From the NCBI GenBank assembly GCA_002708265.1, contig PANA01000005.1, positions 144,216 to 208,215 of the forward strand: 64,000 bases of DNA, in the 5' to 3' direction. A model generated the notes under the pieces. It did no database searches. It was not told where the DNA came from and saw only the letters and a program-made list of their open reading frames with translations. Both the position numbers and the translations under genes were made by a program. The DNA comes from Legionellales bacterium (GTDB lineage: Bacteria > Pseudomonadota > Gammaproteobacteria > Berkiellales > Berkiellaceae). Below, piece by piece: positions 27,901 to 37,000 of the stretch (the first letter of the stretch is position 1; each line of letters opens with the position of its first letter).

Positions 27901-28405
27901 GGAACGAGCGGTTGAGGCGCTTAATAATGGAGAGAAAATCAATCTAGATACTCCGCTCCATTTTGGTGCAGAAGTGGACTTAAAACTCCCGGCTATCATT
28001 CCTGATGATTATATTCCTGATGTTGATACGCGCTTAGTCTTGTATAAACGGATAGCTAGTGCAAAGTCAGAAAAGGCGCTTGAATCTATCCAGGTCGAAA
28101 TGATAGATCGTTTTGGACTACTTCCTGCTCCGGTTGATAATTTATTTAAAATAACTCTTCTCAAGCTCAAGGCAGCTCCCATCGGCATGAAAAAAATAGA
28201 AGCCGCTGATGACCGTGTTCGTTTTGTTTTTTTGCCAGATTCGAAGCTAGACGCAGAAAAATTAATAACCATGATACAATGTCGACCTAAAGAGTTTCAG
28301 TTGAAAGGTACTGAGCAGTTACTTCTTCAAGGACAGTTCAGTTCGGCAGATAAAAAGTTTGCCGCTGTTGAAGAGGTGCTAAAGGCACTTTTACCAGCTA
28401 ACTAA
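24971..28405 (+). CDS. mfd: transcription-repair coupling factor Mfd
   Basis: DNA translocase of 1144 residues that removes stalled RNA polymerase and recruits UvrA. Domain order: UvrB-like N-terminus (PDWEILPYDHFSPH), RNA polymerase-interaction domain with VHYDHGIGRYLGL (about 477-492), helicase motor with Walker A GDVGFGKTE (about 627-635) and DEEHRFG (about 727), TATPIPRTL, the translocation motif LHQLRGRVGRS, and the C-terminal autoinhibitory domain. Full length. It overlaps the preceding gene by four bases. Confidence 0.97.
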   Translation: MIIDTSHLKQLRPGYKVKLKSCLGSSSALAIMEAYQQNPRQILVITPDANSAYSLIEGLKLFGGANASVHLFPDWEILPYDHFSPHQDITSVRMRTLSHLARGDKGITVVPLHTLLHYVMPKKHLLSHHFDYKVGMHFSVDKQLSILTDAGYRSVKQISTPGEFALRGGVLDIFPNGYTTPIRLDLFDDEISSLRTFDVETQLSIDKVDSIEIMPAREFPLDSAGIKHFRSCWRELFNQAVVDCPLYQSVSEGIPFSGIEYYLPLFYEKMSSLFDYIHEDAIVVTVDDLHKHAQHQWLEIEERYEQLRYDIRRPILPPKSLFLATDHLFSELNRFGQLNITTQAEDDSTIHPLPEINIDSQASEPLGRLKKWLDKMSGWRFLLCAESTGRLQVLKELITKSHLSAKIFKTWNDFLESDCPFGLLISPIDAGFEHAPSKVAIIAEAQLYGRRVLQRRRRTNEVSSNENAIADLSELSIGAPIVHYDHGIGRYLGLQRLNLGPYEDEYMILEYASGDKIYVPVSSLHLLSRYTGADSEAVQLTKLGTEAWDRAKRKAAEKAADVAAELLNIYAKRSAKPGFSFSDPQAEYTQFCSAFGFEETPDQEQAINATLKDMYSDRPMDRLVCGDVGFGKTEVAMRAAFVAVQSGKQVVVLVPTTLLAQQHYQTFCDRFSDWPVKISVLSRFQTGKQSNNILDELASGKTDIVVGTHKLLQADIQFANLGLVIVDEEHRFGVKQKERLKSMRAEVDFLALTATPIPRTLNMALSSIRDLSIIATPPAKRLSIKTFVQESNPIIVREAILRELMRGGQVYYLHNDVASIEKTADKIRELVPESKVEIAHGQMSERQLESVMSAFYHQQFNILVCTTIVETGIDVPTANTIIMDRADKLGLAQLHQLRGRVGRSHHQAYAYCFTPPKKQMTADAEKRLNALASLEDLGAGFALATHDLEIRGAGELLGEGQSGNVQSVGFSLYMALLERAVEALNNGEKINLDTPLHFGAEVDLKLPAIIPDDYIPDVDTRLVLYKRIASAKSEKALESIQVEMIDRFGLLPAPVDNLFKITLLKLKAAPIGMKKIEAADDRVRFVFLPDSKLDAEKLITMIQCRPKEFQLKGTEQLLLQGQFSSADKKFAAVEEVLKALLPAN

Positions 28406-28415
28406 GGAGAGGGGT

Positions 28416-29081
28416 ATGGCGAGACATCGCTGGCTGGCATTTCTTTTGTTGTTACCGACTATTGTTTTAGCAAAAGCTCAGTGGTACGAGGTAGAAGTTT
28501 TGGCTTTTGCCTATGATAATCCAGCAGTTTCAACTGAAACATGGCCTGCCCTTTCTGGCTTTCCAGAGTTAAGCAACGCTGCAACATTGCTTAATAGCAA
28601 CACACCTGAAACCCTCCTTGGGATTAGACGGCTTCCTAAAAATGAACGTGACTTTAACGATTCCTATAAAAATATTAACTACTCTGACAAAACACACGTT
28701 CTCTTTCACGAAAAGTGGGAGCAATATATCAATGATGAGAAGAACTTAAGTATTCGCCTTCATGGTGGAAAGCGCATTGTAGAACCTGTTCTCCCAAGCC
28801 GTCACAGTAGTTTTTATTCTTTAGAACGCCCGGCATTTTCTCTTGCTCATGCTCAAATGGTACCGGAATACCTTTTACCCCCCTACCCTTGGGAAATAGA
28901 GGGCACCATAGAAATGCGCCTCTCTCGTTATATGCATGTGGATACAGATTTTGTTTATCAAACCGTTGATGGGCAAGCTATTCGAGCGCGTGGAAATGCA
29001 AAAATGCGATCTAAGGAGGTTCACTACGTGGACCATCCTTATTTCGGGCTACTGATTAGAATAGACCGCAAAACTAACTAG
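28416..29081 (+). CDS. csiV: CsiV-like peptidoglycan-binding protein
   Basis: A 221-residue exported protein with a signal peptide (RHRWLAFLLLLPTIVLAKA) and the family start AQWYEVEVLAFAYDNP. The middle has LHGGKRIVE and the end SRYMHVDTDFVYQ and HPYFGLLIRIDRK, as in the CsiV/DUF2608-like proteins that activate LpoA-PBP1a in Vibrio. A strong AGGAGAGGGG ribosome site lies 11 bases after mfd, the pairing also seen in Pseudomonas. The functional name is by homology and context. Confidence 0.85.
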   Translation: MARHRWLAFLLLLPTIVLAKAQWYEVEVLAFAYDNPAVSTETWPALSGFPELSNAATLLNSNTPETLLGIRRLPKNERDFNDSYKNINYSDKTHVLFHEKWEQYINDEKNLSIRLHGGKRIVEPVLPSRHSSFYSLERPAFSLAHAQMVPEYLLPPYPWEIEGTIEMRLSRYMHVDTDFVYQTVDGQAIRARGNAKMRSKEVHYVDHPYFGLLIRIDRKTN

Positions 29082-29189
29082 CGTCGCTGTATGATGAGTT
29101 GTTACTATTTTCTCATCTTCCTTCTGAATCAGAAAGTAACACACGACGGTGATGACACTTTCATGTAGTCTGAGTTACTTCGGATAGTT

Positions 29190-29810
29190 TTAACGCAGCA
29201 TTTGCACTCTTTCACCCACATCTATTTCAACCCCTACAGTTGTTGCGTCTTTATCAGATCCTGAGTTTGATAAATTTGTAGAAGAAGCTACTGTTTCAAC
29301 ATCATCCATGTCAATTGGTAACTCTACCCTGACTATTCTAGGTGTTCTGAGTTTTCCCTTAGCGCTTTTCATTATTGGAATGGGTGAAGAGTGTTACAGT
29401 GGAGGGATGGGATACCTTTTATCTGGATTTCCTCCCGCCGTAAACTTTCATTCGGAAGCACACCCGCCCATCAGGATGAGAGGGAGACAGTATATCAAAA
29501 GCAACCTCTGAAGCTTTAACATAGACGATTACTGTAGGCATAAAATGATCGATTGAGCCCATTTAACTAAAAAATGCTTCAGACGTTTGCTTCCATACAT
29601 TCTTAAATCGTCCCTTTCGAGTCACTCGATCCTATTCTTTACTATTGAAACATCCTCGATTTTGTAGTGACCGACACCAAAACGTGCGAATTTATTAGAA
29701 CTTAGTGATTCTAAAGATATCAGCATTGGCGGGAAATTCTTTCTCTAGTGATTGATAAGTATGGGCAAGCGACGCTCCATCATCCTATCTTTATGCGGCT
29801 CAGTACGACT
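29190..29810 (-). pseudogene. probable eroded gene between csiV and hpt
   Basis: The 849-base gap 29082-29930 has no intact gene, but the minus strand reads protein-like in successive frames: GASLAHTYQSLEKEFPANAD near 29790-29710, FARFGVGHYKIEDVSIVKN near 29690-29640, MPTVIVYVKASEVAFDI near 29545-29490 and RIVRVELPIDMDDVETVAS near 29340-29280, ending at a stop at 29190. These suggest one decayed gene with several frameshifts and stops. No family recognised. The flanks 29082-29189 and 29811-29930 show nothing clear. Confidence 0.4.
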
Positions 29811-29930
29811 TATGTTACACATCCTTGTGTAATTGCTGTACAAGTAAATCTGCAGATACAGGTCAACTAACTATGGACATAAATTTGTACGAGATAGCCT
29901 TCATTGCTCTCTGACAATCTACTAAAGCCT

Positions 29931-30494
29931 CTATTGATCTTCTTTTGCGACGGCATAAATGCCAGGCGCATTTCGTAAATATCCTTTATAATCGAGACCA
30001 AAGCCAAATAGAAATTTATCGGGTGCTGTTAATGCCGTGAAGTCGACGGTATCAAGACCGCCCTCCGCCCTAGCAGCTTTTTTATCTACTAAAGCCATTG
30101 TGAGCACTTCTTTTGCCCCTTGTTCATTACACCACTTAACAACTTCAGCAAGCGTGATACCACCATCTAAAATATCATCAATAATGACAACAGTACGGTT
30201 GGTTAACTCAGTTCTAGGTTTTGCAACCCAATGCAGTTCTGTACCTACTGTTTTATCTTGGTAGCGTGTGGCATGAACGTAATCTATCTGAAGGGGAAAA
30301 TGCAGTCTATCAATTAAGTAGCCTGCTGGAACAATTCCCCCAACTAACACACACAATAACAAAGGATTTTTGTCATGGAGCGCACTTGTCATTTTCTGTG
30401 CGACTGTATCGATTGCTTCATATATTTCAGCAGGGCTATATATTTTTTCTGCCCGCTCAAAGACACCATTAACTGTTTCAACTGATAACATCAT
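29931..30494 (-). CDS. hpt: hypoxanthine-guanine phosphoribosyltransferase
   Basis: Purine salvage enzyme of 187 residues that joins hypoxanthine or guanine to PRPP. The PRPP loop VVIIDDILDGGITLAEV (about 102-118) and VGGIVPAGYL are typical. It is closest in layout to the Pseudomonas-type enzyme. The ribosome site AAGGAAG precedes ATG. It is the last gene of the five-gene operon starting with the LD-transpeptidase, 6 bases after mscS. Confidence 0.92.
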   Translation of the reverse strand: MMLSVETVNGVFERAEKIYSPAEIYEAIDTVAQKMTSALHDKNPLLLCVLVGGIVPAGYLIDRLHFPLQIDYVHATRYQDKTVGTELHWVAKPRTELTNRTVVIIDDILDGGITLAEVVKWCNEQGAKEVLTMALVDKKAARAEGGLDTVDFTALTAPDKFLFGFGLDYKGYLRNAPGIYAVAKEDQ

Positions 30495-30500
30495 ACTTCC

Positions 30501-31613
30501 TTAAGTTGTACTTAAGTGTTCTTTTTGATCCATAGTAACCGGTTCTGGAACATGTAATGTTCGTGTTGGGAATGCACATTCACCACCATGTTTTTCAATA
30601 ATCTCAATAACTCGAAGAAACACATCTTCTTGAACATCTCTAAAGGCTTCCCAGTTTGTCGTTTTGGTAAAGCAGTATATAGAAATATCCAAAGAACTGG
30701 GCCCAAATTCGAGCAAATGTACCATCATGAATTGTCGTTGATCGATATCAGGATGTTCTCTTAACATTGCTCGTATATCTTCTACTATTCCGGGTATGCG
30801 TTTTGCGTCATCATATCGCACCCCAACATTGTGTTTAATCCGTCGATTATACATACGAGATGGATTTTCGATAGCAACTGAAGAGAATGTTGCGTTCGGT
30901 ACAAACATTGGGCGACGATCAAACGTTCTCATACGAGTCATACGCCAACCGATTTCTTCCACAACCCCTTCTAGATTTTTGTCTGGTAAACGAATCCACT
31001 CACCAACTGTAAAGGGCTTATCCCAGATGATAAACAGACCACCAAAGAAGTTAGAGAGCAGTTCTTTACCGGCCAAACCGATAACTAACGTTCCAACCCC
31101 CCCGAAAGTTAGAAGGCCACTAATATCTATTCCAATGGCATTCATCGCCATAAGGCCAAAAAGCAGCAGCAAAATAGTTCTGAGAGCTCGACCAATTACC
31201 TTTGCTGTCGCGGGATCAAATGATTTTTTATCTGGCTCAACTCTTGCTAAATTTTGCTCTATTTGACCAGTCAGTTTGTAAAGGAATAGGACACCCGCAA
31301 CAATTACTAAAAATACCCGTATACCCTCCATGCTCTCACTTAAGATTGAGACGCTAAATATTTTTGGGGCGTGTTGCACAACATAAGAAAGACCAACACC
31401 CCAAATAAGCAATCGACAGGGTTGGTGTAGAGAAATAACAAGCGCATCATCCCATACCTTAGAGGTTTGTTTTAACCGCTCTAACGCTCGGTTATAGAAA
31501 CGTCCTTCTAAGAAACTTAGAACATAGATAAAAAGTAGCATGGATAACATTTGAACCAACCACATAACATTTGCTGGTTCTAAGAGCCACCTCGTTATAA
31601 TATCCAAAATCAT
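30501..31613 (-). CDS. mechanosensitive channel, MscS family
   Basis: A 370-residue inner-membrane channel. About four or five N-terminal helices precede the pore-lining segment GVGTLVIGLAGKELLSNFFGG and the beta domain DKPFTVGEWIRL, followed by the cytoplasmic domain with MRTFDRRPMFVPNATF. These are the hallmarks of MscS/YnaI-type channels that open on hypoosmotic shock. It overlaps nagZ by four bases, suggesting coupled expression with cell-wall recycling genes. Confidence 0.93.
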   Translation of the reverse strand: MILDIITRWLLEPANVMWLVQMLSMLLFIYVLSFLEGRFYNRALERLKQTSKVWDDALVISLHQPCRLLIWGVGLSYVVQHAPKIFSVSILSESMEGIRVFLVIVAGVLFLYKLTGQIEQNLARVEPDKKSFDPATAKVIGRALRTILLLLFGLMAMNAIGIDISGLLTFGGVGTLVIGLAGKELLSNFFGGLFIIWDKPFTVGEWIRLPDKNLEGVVEEIGWRMTRMRTFDRRPMFVPNATFSSVAIENPSRMYNRRIKHNVGVRYDDAKRIPGIVEDIRAMLREHPDIDQRQFMMVHLLEFGPSSLDISIYCFTKTTNWEAFRDVQEDVFLRVIEIIEKHGGECAFPTRTLHVPEPVTMDQKEHLSTT

Positions 31614-32593
31614 TCTCCTTTAACGGTTGATGACGTTTGTACTGAAACATTTAAACTTGATAAAAACTGTTCACGTCTTCTAGCGCTGTCAACGCAGTCT
31701 TTGATATCTTTAATAGCATTCATTGACTCAATAGCACCTGCACGATTTTGACACACCAAGACAAAGTCGCATCCTGCATCAATTGCCAGCTGGCTTCTTT
31801 GAGCATAATTACCGTAGGCTTCTGTTGCTTTCATCGTTAAGTCATCACTAAAAACAATGCCGTCGAACTTTAGTTCTCCACGAAGGATTTTTTTTAACCA
31901 GACGGCTGAAAACCCAACTGGCATTTTGTCAACTTCAGGGAATACAATGTGTGCAGGCATAATTGCCTCTGCCCCTTTGTTTATCAGATATTTAAATATA
32001 TTTATATCTTCTTGGAGCGATTCAAAGCTGCGTTTATCTTCGGGCAGGATCAAATGCGAGTCGAGAGACACACCTCCGTGACCTGGAAAGTGCTTAAGGG
32101 TTGCTGGCATTTTTTCTTTAGCCATCCCTTTTATAAATGCTGAAGTTAGAGCTTGTATACCTTTAACTGTATCCGAAAACACTCTGTCTCTAAGCACATC
32201 ACTATCAAAACACATTCTATCGGCAACTGGTGCAAAGCTAATATCCACCCCAACTGCCTTTAGTTCTTTGGCCATTAATTCACCCACTTCCTCTGCAAGT
32301 GCGGTGCCTTTAGCCGGATCTTTATCCCAACAATTACCGAAATAACTAGGCTTAGGAAGACGAGTAAAGCCACGTTTAAAGCGTTGAACACGTCCACCTT
32401 CTTGATCTACGGCAATCACTACGTGGGGATTAACTTCACGTATTTCATTAGTTAATTCTTTAATTGCAGAAGGCCCAGCATCTTGACGAGCGAAAAAAAT
32501 CACTCCCCCACACTCAGAGTGTCTGAGTAAAGACTTGTCTTCCGCGGTTAGATGCAGTCCTTCAATGTCAAATATCACGCGTCCAATTGACAT
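31610..32593 (-). CDS. nagZ: beta-N-acetylglucosaminidase NagZ
   Basis: Cytoplasmic glycoside hydrolase family 3 enzyme of 327 residues that releases GlcNAc from anhydro-muropeptides. The substrate loop KHFPGHG (167-173) with D178 and H180, and the nucleophile D250 in FSDDLTM, are present. QEGGRVQRF is another family mark. It is in an operon with an LD-transpeptidase and DUF1820 gene upstream and mscS downstream, consistent with peptidoglycan recycling. Confidence 0.96.
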   Translation of the reverse strand: MSIGRVIFDIEGLHLTAEDKSLLRHSECGGVIFFARQDAGPSAIKELTNEIREVNPHVVIAVDQEGGRVQRFKRGFTRLPKPSYFGNCWDKDPAKGTALAEEVGELMAKELKAVGVDISFAPVADRMCFDSDVLRDRVFSDTVKGIQALTSAFIKGMAKEKMPATLKHFPGHGGVSLDSHLILPEDKRSFESLQEDINIFKYLINKGAEAIMPAHIVFPEVDKMPVGFSAVWLKKILRGELKFDGIVFSDDLTMKATEAYGNYAQRSQLAIDAGCDFVLVCQNRAGAIESMNAIKDIKDCVDSARRREQFLSSLNVSVQTSSTVKGE

Positions 32594-32598
32594 AGATC

Positions 32599-32937
32599 TT
32601 ATCCTTTAGAATTTGGATCTTTAGTAAACAATGGAAATGATTTTACGTTGGAGCTGGCACTGTCACCCATGGGATGAATTTTACATTGGCCTCTACGCTC
32701 AACCTCATCAACGCGAATAATATTATGAATAGGAATATAAAATGCTTTGACACCATCAAACTCAGTTTTGAGTTTTTCTTCAGAAGGATCGATAACCACT
32801 TGGCTTTGATTCCCAAAAACAGGCTGTATTATTTTCAAAAAGCCAAATAAGGCTTCATCTGAAATTTGTTCTGCGTATATCTCATATACTAAATCTTGAT
32901 TTGTATATGACACTCTATACAGTTGCTTTGAACTCAT
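32599..32937 (-). CDS. DUF1820 family protein
   Basis: A 112-residue cytoplasmic protein that matches the DUF1820 pattern: YRVSYTNQDLVYEIYAEQ at the start, FGNQSQVVIDPSEEKLKTEF, then a proline-containing FYIPIHNIIRVDEVERRG. Function is unknown. It sits 7 bases after the LD-transpeptidase gene and 5 before nagZ. A DUF1820 gene near nagZ is, from memory, a recurring arrangement in Pseudomonas relatives. Confidence 0.88.
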   Translation of the reverse strand: MSSKQLYRVSYTNQDLVYEIYAEQISDEALFGFLKIIQPVFGNQSQVVIDPSEEKLKTEFDGVKAFYIPIHNIIRVDEVERRGQCKIHPMGDSASSNVKSFPLFTKDPNSKG

Positions 32938-32944
32938 TATACCC

Positions 32945-33424
32945 TCATTCAGAAATTAATACCGACGTGTACGGTGGTATCAATTCAAACAGTTCAGTGA
33001 TTGCATCGTTTCTCATTCGAATACAGCCATGTGAATGTGGCTCACCCATTGGTTCAGTATCGGGTGTTCCATGGATGTATATATAACGACGCATCGTATC
33101 ACAGTCGCCCAACCTATTTCTATGTAACTCACAGCCGCTCAACCAAAGGATACGAGTTAGAATCCAATCTCTCTTCGGCCACTGTGAGGCTAAGTCCTCG
33201 CTGTACACTTCACCAGTAAAGCGCCTTCCAACCAAAACGCCCCCTTTAGGAATATCGTGCCCAATCTTGGCACGTACAATGTGCTTGCCCAAAGGAGTTT
33301 GAAAACTTCCTTCATTCTGGCCAACCCCATTTTTTGCGGTTGAAATATCCCATGATTTAAGACAGTTACTGCCCTCGTTAAGATAGAGTTTTTGGTTTGA
33401 AACCTTAATTACTATTTGTATCAT
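32945..33424 (-). CDS. L,D-transpeptidase (YkuD domain)
   Basis: A 159-residue protein that is essentially a single YkuD domain. The catalytic motif HGTPD ... HSHGCIRM places H118, H132 and C134 in the active site. I chose ATG at 33424, preceded by AAGGA; a TTG two codons earlier is weaker. There is no signal peptide, unlike the usual exported cross-linking enzymes, so how it reaches peptidoglycan is unclear. It is the first gene of a five-gene operon (DUF1820, nagZ, mscS, hpt) and diverges from the secreted protein gene. Confidence 0.9.
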   Translation of the reverse strand: MIQIVIKVSNQKLYLNEGSNCLKSWDISTAKNGVGQNEGSFQTPLGKHIVRAKIGHDIPKGGVLVGRRFTGEVYSEDLASQWPKRDWILTRILWLSGCELHRNRLGDCDTMRRYIYIHGTPDTEPMGEPHSHGCIRMRNDAITELFELIPPYTSVLISE

Positions 33425-33509
33425 GCTCAATCCTTGCGATTGTGTAGGCGGATCTCTATATTATGAAAGGCATTTTGGTATAACAACCAAAAAAAATTAA
33501 GGAGTAATT

Positions 33510-33920
33510 ATGAAGTTTATATCTCTTGTAAAATCTGCGCTTGTTGCAGGCTCAATTGCGTTAAGTGCTTCCGCCAGTGCCGCGGTTCCTAACAGTATTT
33601 CTTTTGACAACCTGACAGACATCCAGCTAGACGCTTACACAGCTGGTCAGGTTGGTGCATCTATTGACCGACAGTCTTCTAATTTCAGCGTTCCTTTCAT
33701 TGGGGTAATGGCTCGATGCAACATGGATGGCGTCCCGACCAACTGCCCAATCGAGTTTTACGATCATGACAATGGTCTGTTGATTGGAACCGTGTACATG
33801 AACATATTAGATGCCTCAGTAGTCAGTGCCCCACAGTTAACACCTGAATACTCAGATAAAATTGAGCTTTTGGGTTGGGATACGGTACCCGTAACCAATA
33901 TCAGAATTGTTAGTAAATAA
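33510..33920 (+). CDS. small secreted protein of unknown function
   Basis: A 136-residue protein with a clear signal peptide (SALVAGSIALSASASA, cleavage near residue 25). The mature part of about 111 residues is acidic to neutral and contains one cysteine pair (RCNMDGVPTNCPIEF) that could form a disulfide. AAGGAG precedes the ATG and a strong terminator follows, so it is a one-gene unit. No family recognised. It lies just before the giant effector candidate but has separate transcription signals. Confidence 0.8.
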   Translation: MKFISLVKSALVAGSIALSASASAAVPNSISFDNLTDIQLDAYTAGQVGASIDRQSSNFSVPFIGVMARCNMDGVPTNCPIEFYDHDNGLLIGTVYMNILDASVVSAPQLTPEYSDKIELLGWDTVPVTNIRIVSK

Positions 33921-33930
33921 TCTGTAGGTT

Positions 33931-33957
33931 AAAAAGCCGGCGCCTGCCGGCTTTTTT
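33931..33957 (+). terminator. terminator after the small secreted protein gene
   Basis: AAAAAGCCGGCG-CC-TGCCGGCTTTTTT: a GC-rich stem with a T run. It separates the 136-residue protein gene from the giant gene. Confidence 0.9.
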
Positions 33958-33984
33958 CTTTAGGTTTCAATCACTTCCTATCTA

Positions 33985-34013
33985 TTGCACTTACACCACA
34001 AATACTTTATAGA
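33985..34013 (+). promoter_or_regulatory. putative sigma-70 promoter of the giant gene
   Basis: TTGCAC, 17 bases, TATAGA: a good -35/-10 pair with ideal spacing, 66 bases before the chosen GTG. It lies after the terminator of the upstream gene, so the giant gene probably has its own transcript. Confidence 0.6.
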
Positions 34014-34078
34014 AGATAAAGTTATTCAATACCTGGTCGATATATCTCAATGAGAGATTAAATTTGAAAGGGTATAGT

Positions 34079-37000
34079 GTGACCAGAGGCAATACCGAGT
34101 TTTCTACCAGTTCAGGCGTTCAAGACGCCAGTGGAAGGACGTTAGCGCTTAATATCGAAGAGCGCGAATATACCGTGCTTCAAAACTCGCTATCAGAAAT
34201 GATTACCACTATGAACGCATCAAAGAGACAGCAAGAAATTGCTGTCAAAGTGCTATCAAGTGAAATGAGTCGAGGAATGCCATCGACTATTGATAGCTCT
34301 AACGCTTTCAGAATTGCCGATAAAACTGAAGGAATAATTTCCTTTATTTTACACAAAGCCGGTAATGGAATGTGCGTAAAAGATTTAGGCGACCTTCTAG
34401 ATCCTGAAACTATCAGGGGATTACAGTTAACAGAAACTCAACTGAACCCAAGCACACCCGAAGGGAAGAAACTTCTGGTATACAAAGTCCTAACCAGACA
34501 AACTTATCAAGAAATATTAAAATTTTATGAAAACACAGGCCTAACAGAAAAACAAAAAGAAGAAGCTTTGGAATGTGCGAGAAAAATTGTACGCACATAC
34601 GGCGCGCAGATACAGTGCTTTCTTGAAGCAGATGAAATATCTACAAAACTCAAGAGCGCTCGAAAATATTTAGACATGCGTGAAGGGGAATCAGAACTTG
34701 GCAACGCCAAATTGGCAGAAATGTACCGACAGGTCTCAGAAAAAAATAAAGGTTTAAATCGCCAAACACGCTTATACTCAACCTGGCTTAATGGAAAACT
34801 TGAGCGTGAACGAAGCGCACCGCACCTCGGAGTTCATAGAGTGGATTTAACAGGCACCACATTTAGAGTGTTTGGTGCTGAAGCTCAAGAAAAACATTTT
34901 GGAGTAATAGCAGAAGAAGCACGTAGTGGTGATGATTATGCTAAAAAAATTGAAAAGTATTGCGACGACTTATATAACGAAGCATATTTAAAGGTACAGG
35001 GTATTGATTACAATGAGATGAATCTGTCAGACCCATTGAATATGGATAAATATTTTCAATACGATAGTCTGCCAGAAGTGCTTCTTGGCAGTTATCAATT
35101 TAGTGAACGCGGTGATATCACTGATAAAACATTAAACGATTATTTTGGCGGAAAACCCTTAACCGTATACTCTCTGAATATTTTAAAATCAGCATGGCAT
35201 ACCCTCCCTTCTGACCTGAGTGATCATCAGAAACATGAGCTTGTTAAAGATTTTAAAATAAACTTACTAGACAACGAACCCAAAGTGAGCTTTAACCCTA
35301 AAAAAGAAGGAAAACAGTACAAGAAATATCATGATGAGATGCTGCTTCGTTTCTTGGATAGCTTTAGATATGAGGTAAATGACAGAAAAGTTGCAGCACT
35401 TGAAGCCATTAAAGAGAGAAGCAATCCTGAAAACAAAGACAAGTATGACGTTTATGACCAAAAAGTTAAAAACGCTTTATGGTTACCAAATGATTTAGCT
35501 CCAACGGTAAATAGCACGTATGGCGAGGTAGGCCCATTTGACAACACTAAGCTCTCTCTTTACCAAGAATACTTAGAAACTGTTCAGCGCCAAGCCGCTC
35601 CTTCAAGTCATGAAACTACCTTGGTTGATATATTCCGTAACATTGGTCTTGAAGATGATGCCGTTCATATACTGCATGATCCTCTCTTAGAAGTTGGAGA
35701 TGCTGACTTAGATCTATTAGCGTCACATAATGAAGTATCGCATACCAGCGTACAGGGGTCATTCAATCGCTTTTATAAGGACCGATTATATAACTACTAT
35801 GAAGGTCTAGTAGAACTTTACAGGCAAAAATATCAAAAAGCTTTATCTACATACTCTGAATCCGCTGAACAAAAGGTTAAATTGGCTGGTGATGATGCAC
35901 TTTCGGAATACCATAGACAAAAAAACGCAGAATTTTCTCATTTAGAAAAAATGCGGCATGAGATTGAAGACTTTCGTTATTTGATTGATAAAACGGACTT
36001 TAATAAAGCTCAAAATGACTATGATAGCTACAAGAAAAACAAAGATGGATTTTCATCAAAACCAGCAAAACCTAAAGAGCTCTTTAAAAAATTGATTCAT
36101 AAATCAGTGGCTGTAGCCTGTAGCTTACAATCTGGAAAACGAGTAGTTGTCTACAGCGGTGATATGGATAAAACGCATGTAAAAGAAGCAGCTCATGTAT
36201 TGAATCATTTTGCAAATATTGCTCTTTGGCAAAAAGGTATCCCGGGGCTTAAGCACACAAGAACAGTTGATACCCTTCCCTCTTTTAAAGGTGTTAAGGA
36301 GTATACAGATATTAATAAAGCCTTTAATGGATTCATTGGTTCAATCGCTAAAGAGCGACGTGACTTAATGTTACATTATATCGCTGTTGATCTACTCTCT
36401 ATCTTGCCAAAACCCGAAGGTGAATTGGAAACAAACGCAATCAATGAAATCACTAAGATTTCAACCAAACTAAAAATCGCATTAGCTAGCGGCAATGAAA
36501 ATCAAGCGACTGAATTAAATAATACCCTTTTAGAAAAGCTTGCCCTTTTATCCCGTGACACCAAATATTCTAGAACCGTCTCTGGAGTAATGTCTTGTAT
36601 AGTTTCTATCACAGATTCCTCTATCAGTGATGAGAACCTTAAAGAATTTATGACTGGAATTAAAATTCTGTACGATATCGACCGAAAACATGTCAAGGAA
36701 CTATTGCGAGCTTCATGCAGATCCGCTTACAAAAGCACACACCCAATTAAAGAAGAAGTAGATGTACAGGCTGAACGATTTCAAGCTTTTCTTCAGGGTA
36801 TTAAGCTCTCAGGCACTGATACAAAGGCAGGTTCATCATCAACAAAAGCGAGCACACTTTCAGATCTCTTGTCACCTGAGGACCAACATGACTTTAACCG
36901 ACATGCTGTTGTTATTGGACTACGTTCACTCCCTAAAAAGATAATTGACACTCTGGTATGTAATGATGTTAAAAGTGCCCTATTGAAACAGCTATCTAAA

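Noticed and set aside
29308..29511. 67-codon plus-strand frame in the csiV-hpt gap
   Set aside because: The opposite strand reads more protein-like; no ribosome site.
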